From assembly GCA_902566635.1 (NCBI GenBank), contig CACFJP010000001.1, positions 62,001 through 126,000 of the forward strand: a stretch of 64,000 bases of DNA, in the 5' to 3' direction. The position numbers and the translations under genes are program-made. The stretch is from an uncultured Bacteroidota bacterium. GTDB taxonomy: Bacteria > Bacteroidota > Bacteroidia > Flavobacteriales > Flavobacteriaceae. Shown piece by piece: positions 10,057 through 20,308 of this stretch. The number at the start of each line of letters is the position of its first letter. Position 1 is the first letter of the stretch. The notes beneath the pieces were generated by a model, which saw only the letters and a program-made list of their open reading frames with translations, made no database searches and had not been told where the DNA came from.

Positions 10057-10636
10057 TTGATGCTATGTAGTTGATTATTTCCTCCTTACCTTCACCTGTT
10101 TTTGCAGATGATTCAAACATCGGGGGAATGCTTTCCCATCCCTGCTCTAAAAGATGCGATTGATAATGCGATAGATTGTCTCTTCGTTGCTTTTCAGATA
10201 GCTTATCAATTTTGGTAAAAACGATAGAGAATGCGTGTTGATTTACTCCAAGCATATTGATAAAATTTATATCAATTTTTTGTGGTTTATGGCGACTGTC
10301 AATTAGAACAAAGGTGTTGATCAATTGTTTTCTCTTTTCAAAATATCCATGTATGAGTTTTTTGATCTCGTTTCTTCCTTGTTTAGGTAATTTGGCGTAA
10401 CCATAACCAGGCAAATCGACCAAAAACCAACTTTCATTGATGACAAAGTGATTAATCAATTTTGTTTTCCCTGGAGTGCCCGATGTTTTGGCAAGTTTTT
10501 TATTGTTTGTCAATGCGTTGATGAGGGATGACTTACCAACATTTGAGCGACCAATAAAAGCATATTCAGCAAAGGAGTACTTTGGACATTGATCTACATC
10601 CGAGCTGCTGACCAAAAAACGAGCAGAATGAATCAT
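10040..10636 (-). CDS. engB: Ribosome biogenesis GTP-binding protein YihA/YsxC/EngB
   Basis: GRSNVGKSSLINAL P-loop, GTPGKTKLINHF, DLPGYGYAK. Confidence 0.95.
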   Translation of the reverse strand: MIHSARFLVSSSDVDQCPKYSFAEYAFIGRSNVGKSSLINALTNNKKLAKTSGTPGKTKLINHFVINESWFLVDLPGYGYAKLPKQGRNEIKKLIHGYFEKRKQLINTFVLIDSRHKPQKIDINFINMLGVNQHAFSIVFTKIDKLSEKQRRDNLSHYQSHLLEQGWESIPPMFESSAKTGEGKEEIINYIASINSNL

Positions 10637-10642
10637 GACAAC

Positions 10643-11419
10643 TCAATTTGAGTTTCTGCTCAACCATTTTTCCATGTGTACATTGAACAGATTGGGATGT
10701 TCCATCATTGGTGCATGACCACATTCTTCAATCCAAAATATACTAGAATTAGGTAGAAGACGATTAAAATCGTGCCCAACTTCAGGGGGTGTTACAATGT
10801 CATTTTTACCCCAAATGATAGCAGTTGGGATTTTGATTTTAGGTAAATCTTTGGACATATTATGGCGAATTGCACTTTTGGCAATCGTAAGGATTTTAAC
10901 CAGTTTTTTTCGATCGTTGACAGTCTCAAAAACCTCATCAACCACATCGTCAGTTGCCACTTTAGGATCATAAAAAACTTCTTCACATTTTTTTCTCATG
11001 TATTCCTTGTCTTCTCTTTTGGGATAGCTTTCCCCCATAGAGTTTTCGTACAGTCCAGAACTTCCTGTGATGATAAGACCCCTAATATTTTTTGGATACA
11101 ACAAAGAAACAAGTAAACCAATATGACCGCCCAATGAGTTGCCAAGCAAGGTAACATCAGTTAAACCAAGGTGTAAAATAAATTGATGCACATATTTAGC
11201 AAACTCTTTCACATTTGTTTTGAGTAGCGGCAAGTCGTAGATGGGCAGCATAGGAATGATTACTTTATATCCTTTGCTGGGGAAGTAATCTGTCACTCCT
11301 TGAAAGTTACTCAACCCTCCCATAAGACCATGAAGAATAACAATTGACTTTCCTTCTCCAACCTCCAGAAATTGGTATTTGCCTGATTTTTTGATTGTTT
11401 CTTTCATCAATTGATTCAC
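10643..11419 (-). CDS. Alpha/beta hydrolase
   Basis: HGLMGGLSNFQG oxyanion region, LLGNSLGGHIGL nucleophile elbow (GNSLGG), C-terminal GHAPMMEHP. Confidence 0.9.
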   Translation of the reverse strand: MNQLMKETIKKSGKYQFLEVGEGKSIVILHGLMGGLSNFQGVTDYFPSKGYKVIIPMLPIYDLPLLKTNVKEFAKYVHQFILHLGLTDVTLLGNSLGGHIGLLVSLLYPKNIRGLIITGSSGLYENSMGESYPKREDKEYMRKKCEEVFYDPKVATDDVVDEVFETVNDRKKLVKILTIAKSAIRHNMSKDLPKIKIPTAIIWGKNDIVTPPEVGHDFNRLLPNSSIFWIEECGHAPMMEHPNLFNVHMEKWLSRNSN

Positions 11420-11429
11420 AAATAGTCAG

Positions 11430-11437
11430 CAAATATA
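11430..11437 (-). promoter_or_regulatory. Candidate -7 element for the alpha/beta hydrolase gene
   Basis: Reverse complement reads TATATTTG (TAnnTTTG) about 11 nt upstream of the ORF start. Confidence 0.45.
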
Positions 11438-11594
11438 ACCATTTCAAGTCAGTTACTTCATTCATACCAAACAAAGTGTGGGTTACAATATTTTAAAATA
11501 TGACACTAAATAAGTTTTTTATAATATAAATGTAATTAACTCATTTTAAGCAATTTAAGAGTTTGATGTGGCAAAAATGTATAAAATTGTTAAC

Positions 11595-11640
11595 AAAGTG
11601 GTAAAAAGTGGTAAAAAGTGGTAATTAATTGATATATTTG
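11595..11640 (+). promoter_or_regulatory. MraZ-box-like operator (3 x AAAGTGGTAA) followed by a TATATTTG -7 element upstream of mraZ
   Basis: Perfect tandem 10-mers at 11595-11604, 11605-11614, 11615-11624; TATATTTG at 11633-11640; mraZ ATG at 11661. Confidence 0.8.
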
Positions 11641-11660
11641 ACTCAGTTAGAGTTGAAAAA

Positions 11661-12116
11661 ATGCACGTTGTTGGCACGTATGAATGTAAGTTGGATCCTA
11701 AGGGAAGGGTAAAGCTTCCTGTGTCCATAACCAAGCAGCTTAAGGGAGTTGAAACGTTTGTTCTCAAACGTTCGGTATTTCAAAAGTGCTTGGAGCTTTA
11801 CACTTTGGAGGAGTGGTCAACAATGATGGAAAAGGTGAACAAGCTGAATCGTTTCAGAAAAAAGAACAACGACTTCATTCGCCGATTTACTGCTGGGGTT
11901 AAGATGATTGACCTCGATGCAGCAACCAGAATTTTGATCCCAAAAGATTTGCTTTCAATCGCTTCTTTGAATAAGTCTTTGGTTTTATCATCAGCAATCA
12001 ACATGATTGAAATTTGGGACAAGGAGCTTTATGAAAAAGCCATTGATGATGCTGCCCTTGACTTTGCAGAATTGGCAGAAGAGGTAATGGGAAATCATGA
12101 TGAGGATGTATCATAA
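11661..12116 (+). CDS. mraZ: Division/cell wall cluster transcriptional regulator MraZ
   Basis: GTYECKLDPKGRVKLPVSI AbrB-like motif; first gene of dcw cluster. Confidence 0.95.
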   Translation: MHVVGTYECKLDPKGRVKLPVSITKQLKGVETFVLKRSVFQKCLELYTLEEWSTMMEKVNKLNRFRKKNNDFIRRFTAGVKMIDLDAATRILIPKDLLSIASLNKSLVLSSAINMIEIWDKELYEKAIDDAALDFAELAEEVMGNHDEDVS

Positions 12117-12999
12117 ACCCGTTTTACTGAATGCTTGTCTAGAAGGATTGGCTCTCAAAAAGTCGGGCACTTATGTCGATGTGACTTTTGGCGGTGGAGG
12201 ACATACCAAAGCAATTTTGGATTCAATTGGTAGTGGTGGAAAGGTCATTGCTTTTGACCAAGATGAAGATGTCATTGAAAACTCATTGGATGATGATCGT
12301 CTGATTTTTGTTCATCAAAATTTTTCTTTTCTACAACGCTTTCTACGATTTCACAAAATCGATAAAGTCGATGGAATTTTAGCAGACCTAGGCGTTTCAT
12401 CACACCAAATCGATACTCCAGAGAGAGGATTTTCTACACGCTTCGATGGTCCCCTTGACATGAGGATGAATTCATCGGGAGGGGTGTCGGCAAAAGGTGT
12501 AGTGAATACCTACACAAAAGAACAACTTAGTGATATTTTTTATCAATACGGGGAGTTGACCAACGCTCGAAAGATTGCATTACGAATTGTGGATCAACGA
12601 AGTCAAAAGCCTATTGAAACAACCCTTGAGCTTAAAGAGATTCTCAGTCCTCTTATACCTATAAAAATCAAGCACAAAGTGATGGCTCAAATTTTCCAAG
12701 CCCTTCGCATTGAAGTGAACCAAGAGTTGGAAGCATTGAAGTCACTACTCGAGCAAAGTGGAGAGGTTATCAAAAGGAATGGAAGACTTTGCGTTATAAG
12801 CTATCACTCATTGGAAGATCGTTTGGTGAAGCGATTTATACAGCATGGATGCTTTGATAGCGAACCTGTAAAAGATGGGTTTGGACACTCACATAAACCT
12901 TTCAAAAAGGTGGGGCAGCTGGCTTTACCCAGTGAAACAGAAATTAGAAAAAATAAACGTGCACGCAGTGCAAAGTTGAGAATAGCAGAGAAAATATGA
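12097..12999 (+). CDS. rsmH: 16S rRNA m4C1402 methyltransferase RsmH
   Basis: YHKPVLLNACLEGL, DVTFGGGGHTKAIL, DLGVSSHQIDTPERGFS, ISYHSLEDRLVKRF. Confidence 0.96.
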   Translation: MMRMYHKPVLLNACLEGLALKKSGTYVDVTFGGGGHTKAILDSIGSGGKVIAFDQDEDVIENSLDDDRLIFVHQNFSFLQRFLRFHKIDKVDGILADLGVSSHQIDTPERGFSTRFDGPLDMRMNSSGGVSAKGVVNTYTKEQLSDIFYQYGELTNARKIALRIVDQRSQKPIETTLELKEILSPLIPIKIKHKVMAQIFQALRIEVNQELEALKSLLEQSGEVIKRNGRLCVISYHSLEDRLVKRFIQHGCFDSEPVKDGFGHSHKPFKKVGQLALPSETEIRKNKRARSAKLRIAEKI

Positions 13000-13304
13000 G
13001 ACAAAGTCTGTTGGAAATTCTTCGAGGTTCTTTCTTGGTACAACAAGGTGCCTCGAGGAATTGGCGGCTCATTATTTTCTTCTTTTTTCTGGCGGGGATT
13101 ATGATTGCGTCTTCTCATAACATCGACCAAAAGGTGATGGAGATTTCTGCTCTTAACACTGAAATCCAAGAGTTAAAAAGTCAATTTGCTGAAACAAGAA
13201 CCAAGGCAATGTATATGCGTCTTGAGACTGAGGTAAAAACCAAACTGTCTGAGCGTGGGTTTGTGTCCTCAGTCACTCCTCCCACTAAAATCGTAATTGA
13301 ATAA
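12996..13304 (+). CDS. ftsL: FtsL-like division protein
   Basis: Small single-TM coiled-coil protein between rsmH and ftsI. Confidence 0.8.
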   Translation: MRQSLLEILRGSFLVQQGASRNWRLIIFFFFLAGIMIASSHNIDQKVMEISALNTEIQELKSQFAETRTKAMYMRLETEVKTKLSERGFVSSVTPPTKIVIE

Positions 13305-15165
13305 AATGGAGAAGCAGAAAAGACTGATCTCGAGATTTTCATCAGTGGTAGTTGGGTTATTTCTGCTTGGTTTTGTGATTGGATACAAAATCATACATAT
13401 CCAATTTATTGAAGGCGACTCCTTTAAGCTTCTAGCTGAAAAAACAACAATACAAAATTTTGAAATACAGCCCATACGCGGAAATATTTATGCGCAAGAT
13501 GGGAGTTTACTTGCCACCACGGTACCGAGATATACCATACATTTCGACGCAGCGACTGTCAGTACAAGCCGCTTTGAAAATCATGTTGATCAACTTTCAG
13601 ATTCGCTCTCACTGCTGTTGGGCAAAAGCGCAAATTACTATTACAACATACTTGTTGATGCGCACAAAAAGCAGCATCGTTATCGACGCATAGCAAAAGA
13701 CTTGACTTATGGTCAGATGACTCGCTTGCGAACTTTTCCTCTTTTTAGGCTAGGTGGTGTGCGAGGTGGTTTGGTAGTCGAGCGAAAACCAGTGCGTGAA
13801 AAACCACTTGGGAAAATAGCTGAGCGAACCATTGGGTATGAACAAGAACAGCCAAATGGAAGTTACGTTCGTGTAGGACTTGAAGGTGCTTTTGGAGATC
13901 AGTTGCGAGGTATCCCAGGTTTACAATTGCGTCAAAGAATAGCAAACGGCCAGTGGAAACCATTAAGTGATTCTTATTTGCAAGAGCCACAAGACGGATA
14001 TGATGTGCAAACCACACTAGATGTAAACATCCAAGACATTACTCATCATGCTTTGCTCGAGGCACTCGAAAACTTTGAAGCCGATCATGGAACTGCTGTG
14101 GTCATGGAAACTGAAACAGGAGCTATTCGTGCAGTGGCGAACCTTGGAAGAACAGAGGAGGGGAAGTATTATGAAAAACTCAATTATGCAATTGGAGAGT
14201 CCCACGAACCGGGCTCTACTTTTAAACTGATGGCCCTTGTTGCTGCTTTTGAAGATCAGGTGGTTGACACCACTTCGGTTTTTGACACCCAGAACGGAGA
14301 GTTGACATTTTACTCAAAATATAAAGTGCGCGACTCTCGAAAAGGAGGGTATGGTAAAATTCCCATTACCGAAATTTTTGAGCGTTCATCAAACACTGGA
14401 ATGGTTCAGGCAATTTATGACCAGTACAAGAAAAAGCCTGAACAATTTGTAAATCGCCTTATGAACATGGGTTTAAGCGAGCCCCTAGGATTGCCAATTG
14501 TAGGAGAAGGTAAGCCATTGATCCCGCATCCTGACAAAAATGGTTGGAGTGGGATCTCTCTTCCATGGATGGCATATGGATATGGGGTTTTACTCACTCC
14601 AATGCAGATTCTTACGTTTTATAACGCCATTGCAAATGATGGGGTGATGGTCAAACCCAGATTTATTGAGCGCACGCAAGATGCTTGGAGTAAAATGAAA
14701 AGAAATTCTGAAGTGGAAATTATCTCTGCATCTGTTTGTTCAAAAGAGACAATAGGAAAAGCAAAAAGTTTATTGAAAGGGGTGGTTGAAAAGCCATGGG
14801 GTACAGCACATAATATTTACGATCCAAACTTTGCTATCGCTGGGAAAACAGGCACATGTCAGTTGGATTATGACACTGAGGAGATACAATACGTAGCGAG
14901 CTTTGTGGGGTATTTTCCTTCAAACCGACCAAAGTACTCATGCATTGTTTTGGTTCATCGACCAAATAAAGAAAAGGGGTACTTCGGAAGCACAGTGGCT
15001 GCACCTGTGTTCCAAAAAATCGCTCACAAATTATACAGTTCAATTCCAGTAGAAACTAGGCTTAGTCGCGAACGCTATTTGGAAATCATCCAGCCTAAAA
15101 TTGAGACAAGCAAAGGCATTATTGACGCAAAAGTAGATATAACAAATACACAAAATAAATCCTGA
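13297..15165 (+). CDS. ftsI: Penicillin-binding protein / FtsI transpeptidase
   Basis: EPGSTFKLMALVAA (SxxK), RSSNTGM (SxN), AGKTGTCQ (KTG). Confidence 0.94.
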   Translation: MNKMEKQKRLISRFSSVVVGLFLLGFVIGYKIIHIQFIEGDSFKLLAEKTTIQNFEIQPIRGNIYAQDGSLLATTVPRYTIHFDAATVSTSRFENHVDQLSDSLSLLLGKSANYYYNILVDAHKKQHRYRRIAKDLTYGQMTRLRTFPLFRLGGVRGGLVVERKPVREKPLGKIAERTIGYEQEQPNGSYVRVGLEGAFGDQLRGIPGLQLRQRIANGQWKPLSDSYLQEPQDGYDVQTTLDVNIQDITHHALLEALENFEADHGTAVVMETETGAIRAVANLGRTEEGKYYEKLNYAIGESHEPGSTFKLMALVAAFEDQVVDTTSVFDTQNGELTFYSKYKVRDSRKGGYGKIPITEIFERSSNTGMVQAIYDQYKKKPEQFVNRLMNMGLSEPLGLPIVGEGKPLIPHPDKNGWSGISLPWMAYGYGVLLTPMQILTFYNAIANDGVMVKPRFIERTQDAWSKMKRNSEVEIISASVCSKETIGKAKSLLKGVVEKPWGTAHNIYDPNFAIAGKTGTCQLDYDTEEIQYVASFVGYFPSNRPKYSCIVLVHRPNKEKGYFGSTVAAPVFQKIAHKLYSSIPVETRLSRERYLEIIQPKIETSKGIIDAKVDITNTQNKS

Positions 15166-16622
15166 TGCAACTCAAAGAATTACTATTTGGTGTATCCATC
15201 GACGCTGTGTTAGGGTCGACATCAGTATCGATTGATAGTGTTACATCTGACTCTCGTGTGCTAGGATCAAATTCACTATTTGTAGCCATTAGTGGCGAAC
15301 ATAATGATGGGCACGACCACATCAGCGATGCTGTTAGAAAGGGTGCAGTTGCTGTTCTTTGTGAAGAGCTACCCAGAAAACAAAAAGATGGTGTTACCTA
15401 TGTCCAGGCGCCCCAATCCCGAAGCGCTTATGCTGTTGTCGCATCTAATTATCAAAACAACCCTTCTTCCAAACTTAATCTTATAGGTGTCACTGGCACC
15501 AATGGAAAAACATCGATTGTTCAACTGTTGTTTGATGTCTTTCAGCACCTTGGGTTCTCTGTCGGAAAGTTGTCCACAATCGAAAATGCGATTAACGAGC
15601 ACATCTATCCAGCAACACACACAACCCCTGACCCAATGGAGATTAATTCTTTTTTGGCAAAAATGGTTGTAGCGGGAGTAACGCATTGCTTTATGGAGGT
15701 TTCATCTCATGGAATCGATCAGCATCGAATTGGAGGGCTACAGTTTAGAGGAGGGGTGTTTACAAATCTCACCCATGATCACCTCGATTATCACAAAACA
15801 TTTGAAAGTTATAGGGATACCAAAAAGAAGTTTTTTGATCTTCTTCCAGAAACTGCTTTTGCACTCACAAATAGTGATGATAAAAATGGAGCATACATGC
15901 TCCAAAATTGTGCTGCCAAGAAACACTCATTTGCCTTAAAAAATACTGCTGAGTTTAAAGCAAAAATCATTGAACATGATTTTTCTGGAATGCAATTGCG
16001 AATCGATAGCATAGAAACATGGGTTGGATTGGTTGGAGACTTCAATGCCTCCAATGTGCTGGCAGTGTATGCATGTACACAAATACTGGGTGAGAATATT
16101 GATCAGAGTTTAAGTGCATTGAGTGCTGTTGAGCCAGTCTTAGGAAGATTTAACGTCGTTAGTGGAGGTCATCCAACTCGAGCGATTGTCGATTATGCCC
16201 ACACGCCCGACGCTTTGCAGCATGTGCTAGAAACCATTAATAAAATCAGGACTGGGAATGAGATTTTGATTACTGTTTTTGGTTGTGGTGGGGGTCGCGA
16301 TGAGGCAAAGCGCCCAATGATGGGAAAGATTGCCTCTACTTTGAGTGATAAAGTGATATTCACATCCGACAACCCTCGTAATGAAGATCCAGAAAAGATT
16401 ATAAAGCAAATCGAAGCTGGTGTTCCGGCAGAGCATTTTAAAAAATATATCAGCATTTCAAGCCGATCACAAGCGATCAAAACCGCCTGTCAACTTGCAC
16501 ATAAAGGGGATATCATCTTGCTGGCAGGTAAGGGGCATGAAACCTATCAAGATGTCAAGGGCGAACGATTGGTGTTTGACGATACAAAGGAGTTAAAAAG
16601 CCATTTACAAAACAAGGGCTAA
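15165..16622 (+). CDS. murE: UDP-MurNAc-L-Ala-D-Glu ligase (MurE)
   Basis: [16 protein letters not shown]-loop, [29 protein letters not shown]. Confidence 0.94.
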   Translation: MQLKELLFGVSIDAVLGSTSVSIDSVTSDSRVLGSNSLFVAISGEHNDGHDHISDAVRKGAVAVLCEELPRKQKDGVTYVQAPQSRSAYAVVASNYQNNPSSKLNLIGVTGTNGKTSIVQLLFDVFQHLGFSVGKLSTIENAINEHIYPATHTTPDPMEINSFLAKMVVAGVTHCFMEVSSHGIDQHRIGGLQFRGGVFTNLTHDHLDYHKTFESYRDTKKKFFDLLPETAFALTNSDDKNGAYMLQNCAAKKHSFALKNTAEFKAKIIEHDFSGMQLRIDSIETWVGLVGDFNASNVLAVYACTQILGENIDQSLSALSAVEPVLGRFNVVSGGHPTRAIVDYAHTPDALQHVLETINKIRTGNEILITVFGCGGGRDEAKRPMMGKIASTLSDKVIFTSDNPRNEDPEKIIKQIEAGVPAEHFKKYISISSRSQAIKTACQLAHKGDIILLAGKGHETYQDVKGERLVFDDTKELKSHLQNKG

Positions 16623-17818
16623 TGTTATACTATTTGTTTGAATATTTAGAGATAGAATTTCAGCTGCCAGGTGCAGGGCTCTTTCAGTTCATTAGTTTTC
16701 GCGCTTCTATTGCAATCATTTTTTCTCTATTGGTCTCATTGATTTTTGGTAAGCGAATAATTGAGCTATTGAATCGATTTCAGATGGGTGAAAGCATTCG
16801 AGATCTCGGATTGGCCGGTCAGAAAGAAAAAGCAGGAACGCCAACTATGGGTGGTCTCATAATCATTCTTGCAACGCTTACACCTGTGTTGTTATTTGCA
16901 AAACTCGACAACATCTATATCCTTCTTTTGATCATCACAACCCTGTGGATGGGCTCGATTGGTTTTATTGATGATTATATCAAAATAAAGCGTAAGAATA
17001 AAGAAGGACTTAAAGGCAGGTTTAAAATCATTGGTCAGATTGGATTGGGCCTTATTGTAGGGATTATACTTTATTTCCATCCTGATGTCACGATACGAGA
17101 AAACGCAACGATCGGACAAGGAGTGGTGATCAATGAGAAATCGACAAAAACAACAATCCCACTGCTGAAAAACAATGAATTTAATTATGCTGATGTGATT
17201 ACATGGATTGATGAATCTTGGTCTGTGTATGCTTGGTTGGTATTTATTCCCTTTGTGATTTTCATCGTGACAGCAGTTTCAAATGGTGCAAACCTAACAG
17301 ATGGCATCGATGGTTTGGCAGCAGGAACTGCAACCCTAATCGTGTTAGTTTTAGGTGCATTTGCATGGGTTTCAGGGAATATTATTTTTTCAGATTACCT
17401 CAATGTGATGTATATACCAGACGTTAGTGAACTTGTGATTTTTATCGCTGCATTTGCTGGGGGTCTTGTTGGATTTTTGTGGTACAACACCTATCCAGCC
17501 CAGGTATTCATGGGCGATACTGGGAGCTTAACCATTGGAGGAATTATTGCTGTTGTTGCCCTTTCGGTTCGCAAAGAATTACTTATCCCAGTGTTGTGTG
17601 GTGTGTTCTTAATCGAAAGCTTGTCAGTCATATTACAAGTTGGATACTTCAAATACACCAAAAAGAAAACAGGAGTTGGAAAGCGAATTTTCTTAATGGC
17701 ACCTGTCCATCACCACTTCCAAAAACAAGGGCACCACGAAAGCAAAATTGTGACTCGTTTTTGGATCATCACGATTGCACTTGCAATCATTTCACTTGTA
17801 ACCTTAAAAATCAGATAG
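16622..17818 (+). CDS. mraY: Phospho-MurNAc-pentapeptide transferase
   Basis: [44 protein letters not shown]. Confidence 0.96.
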   Translation: MLYYLFEYLEIEFQLPGAGLFQFISFRASIAIIFSLLVSLIFGKRIIELLNRFQMGESIRDLGLAGQKEKAGTPTMGGLIIILATLTPVLLFAKLDNIYILLLIITTLWMGSIGFIDDYIKIKRKNKEGLKGRFKIIGQIGLGLIVGIILYFHPDVTIRENATIGQGVVINEKSTKTTIPLLKNNEFNYADVITWIDESWSVYAWLVFIPFVIFIVTAVSNGANLTDGIDGLAAGTATLIVLVLGAFAWVSGNIIFSDYLNVMYIPDVSELVIFIAAFAGGLVGFLWYNTYPAQVFMGDTGSLTIGGIIAVVALSVRKELLIPVLCGVFLIESLSVILQVGYFKYTKKKTGVGKRIFLMAPVHHHFQKQGHHESKIVTRFWIITIALAIISLVTLKIR

Positions 17819-17821
17819 CCA

Positions 17822-19123
17822 ATGTCAAAGCATATGATCGTATTGGGTGGGGGTGAAAGTGGGGTTGGCGCAGCTTTGCTTGGGAATCAACTCGGCTATA
17901 AAGTTTTTGTGAGTGACAAAGGGTCAATAGGAAGTTCATTCCAAAAAGAATTGGATGATCATCAGATTGAGTGGGAACAGGGCCAACACACAGCAGCACA
18001 AATCCTAAAAGCCGATTTGGTTATCAAAAGTCCAGGGATTTCCTCAGACACACCAATTGTTGAAGCGTTGAGATCTGTTGAAATTCCACTGCTTTCTGAA
18101 ATTGAATTTGCCTCACTTCATACCGATGCTGTGTTGATTGGCATCACTGGTACCAATGGAAAGACAACAACTGCAATGCTCACCCATCACTTGTTGGCGT
18201 CAGCAGGGAAATCTGTAGCAATGGCTGGAAACATAGGTGAGAGCTTTGCCAAAGCCATCACGATATATTCTCCAGATTATTGGGTACTTGAACTTAGTAG
18301 TTTTCAACTGGAGGATATCATATCCTTTCATCCACGTTATGCTGTGATGACAAGTCTTACGCCAGACCATTTGGATAGATACAACAACAGTTTTGATCGC
18401 TATGTAGATGCGAAGTTTTGCATGCTAAAAAACCAAAAAGAGGAAGACTATTTCATATATGATGACACAGATTATGAAATCAAGTTGGCTCTTGAACGAC
18501 ATAAGCCCAAATCGCAACGCATACCCTATACAGATAAAAAAATTAAAGATAAACGATTTAATTCAATTGATATGATACGAATTGACAACCCCTCATTGGA
18601 GGGGATTCACAATTCCAAAAATGCAATGGCGGCGGCGACCATTGCACAATTGGTCAATATTCGCAAACAAACAATTAGGGATAGTTTGCAAACTTTTAAA
18701 GGGGCTCCTCACCGACTGGAAAAGGTGTTGAGCATCTTGAAAGTAGATTATATAAATGACTCAAAAGCAACAAATGTGAACGCAACATATTATGCTCTAG
18801 AAAGCATGACGCGTCCAACGATTTGGATTGTTGGAGGTGTTGACAAAGGAAATGACTATACAAAGTTGCTGCCTTTGGTTCGCAAAAATGTAAAAGCGAT
18901 TATATGCTTGGGGCTCAACAACGAAACAATAATCGATTGCTTCTCACCTGTGGTAAACCTTTTGATTGAGGCTGGGTCGATGTTTGAGGCTGTTCAGGCG
19001 TCATATGATTTGGCAAAAAAAGGAGATACAGTGTTATTGTCGCCTGCTTGTGCAAGCTTTGACCTTTTTGAGAACTATGAAGATCGCGGAAATCAATTTA
19101 AACAACTTGTTCGTAAACTTTAA
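17822..19123 (+). CDS. murD: UDP-MurNAc-L-Ala D-Glu ligase
   Basis: GITGTNGKTTTAML, ELSSFQLE, LTPDHLDRY, NDSKATN, LLSPACASFDLFENYEDRG. Confidence 0.95.
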   Translation: MSKHMIVLGGGESGVGAALLGNQLGYKVFVSDKGSIGSSFQKELDDHQIEWEQGQHTAAQILKADLVIKSPGISSDTPIVEALRSVEIPLLSEIEFASLHTDAVLIGITGTNGKTTTAMLTHHLLASAGKSVAMAGNIGESFAKAITIYSPDYWVLELSSFQLEDIISFHPRYAVMTSLTPDHLDRYNNSFDRYVDAKFCMLKNQKEEDYFIYDDTDYEIKLALERHKPKSQRIPYTDKKIKDKRFNSIDMIRIDNPSLEGIHNSKNAMAAATIAQLVNIRKQTIRDSLQTFKGAPHRLEKVLSILKVDYINDSKATNVNATYYALESMTRPTIWIVGGVDKGNDYTKLLPLVRKNVKAIICLGLNNETIIDCFSPVVNLLIEAGSMFEAVQASYDLAKKGDTVLLSPACASFDLFENYEDRGNQFKQLVRKL

Positions 19124-19126
19124 TTT

Positions 19127-20308
19127 ATGCGATTCATTTCAAAACATATTCACGGAGATCGAGCAATTTGGGCTATTGTAGCTCTATTGTCGGTGTTTTC
19201 GTTTCTCCCAGTGTATAGTGCAAGCTCCAATCTGGTATATGTTTTAGGGATTGGATCAGTTACTGGTCATTTGATAAAACACGTTGCCATTGTTTTGATT
19301 GGGATAAGTATCATGTATGCTGTACATCGTATCCCATTCAAATATTTTAGTGGTTTGTCTGTCATCACGCTACCTATTGTTTGGTTATTATTGATTTATA
19401 CTGCTTTACAAGAAAACCTGATCGAGGGAGCAAACGCAAGTCGCTGGATTAAAATTCCCATTCTTGGCTTATCTTTTCAAACGTCAACTCTTGCGTCGGT
19501 TGTGTTGATGGTTTATGTGGCTAGATACTTGTCTGTTAACAAAGAAATAAATATCAATTTTTGGCGAAGTTTAGTTGTACTGTGGTTACCAGTCATGTTG
19601 ATTATCGGCACGATTTTGCCAGCAAATTTATCAACAGCAGCATTGATAGGTATTTTAGTATTTGTTTTGGCATTTATTGGTGGTTATCCTAAAAAATATT
19701 TACTGTTGATGTTGGGGACAGCAGTGCTTTTTCTCAGCTTGTTTATACTGACAGCTAAGGCCTATCCAGATACTTTTCCAAATCGTGTTGATACTTGGAT
19801 CAGTCGCATCGATAGCTTTACAGGAAAGGGAGATGCAAATACCAATTATCAGGTTGAACGAGCAAAAATTGCAATCGCAACAGGTGGGGTGGTTGGCAAA
19901 GGTGCTGGTAAAAGTGTAATGAAAAATTTATTGCCCCAAAGCACCTCAGATTTTATCTATGCTATCATCACTGAGGAATATGGCATTGCTGGGGGTTTGA
20001 GTTTATTGTTTTTATACCTCTTGCTTTTGTTCCGAATATTTATCTGTGTGTATAAAGCATACGATTTCTTTGGGCAACTGCTTATCATTGGCGTAGGTCT
20101 TCCGATCATTATACAATCCTTGGTGAACATGGGCGTTGCTGTTTCGGTTTTACCCGTTACAGGACAGCCCCTGCCACTGATCAGTAGTGGTGGAACTTCT
20201 ATATGGATGACATTTCTTGCACTTGGCATTGTTCAAAGTGTAAGTGCAGGCCGCTTGGCTGAGAACGACGAAAAAAACCCTTTAGCAATATTAAGTGAAG
20301 CAGTTTAA
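19127..20308 (+). CDS. ftsW: FtsW/RodA/SpoVE-type SEDS protein
   Basis: Multi-TM; GANASRWIKIP, IITEEYG, TGQPLPLISSGGTS. Confidence 0.94.
   Translation: MRFISKHIHGDRAIWAIVALLSVFSFLPVYSASSNLVYVLGIGSVTGHLIKHVAIVLIGISIMYAVHRIPFKYFSGLSVITLPIVWLLLIYTALQENLIEGANASRWIKIPILGLSFQTSTLASVVLMVYVARYLSVNKEININFWRSLVVLWLPVMLIIGTILPANLSTAALIGILVFVLAFIGGYPKKYLLLMLGTAVLFLSLFILTAKAYPDTFPNRVDTWISRIDSFTGKGDANTNYQVERAKIAIATGGVVGKGAGKSVMKNLLPQSTSDFIYAIITEEYGIAGGLSLLFLYLLLLFRIFICVYKAYDFFGQLLIIGVGLPIIIQSLVNMGVAVSVLPVTGQPLPLISSGGTSIWMTFLALGIVQSVSAGRLAENDEKNPLAILSEAV

Noticed and set aside
11595-11624. Short tandem repeats considered as a CRISPR or satellite
   Set aside because: Only three 10-bp units with no spacers, located exactly at the mraZ promoter; better explained as an MraZ operator. 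No CRISPR array was seen anywhere in the window.
16900-17240. Extra segment in MraY ([40 protein letters not shown])
   Set aside because: Looks unusual against E. coli MraY, but such a periplasmic insertion is, as far as I know, normal in Bacteroidota MraY.
17479-17856. 125-aa alternate-frame ORF in mraY
   Set aside because: Overlaps mraY on the same strand in a different frame, and mraY motifs are unambiguous.
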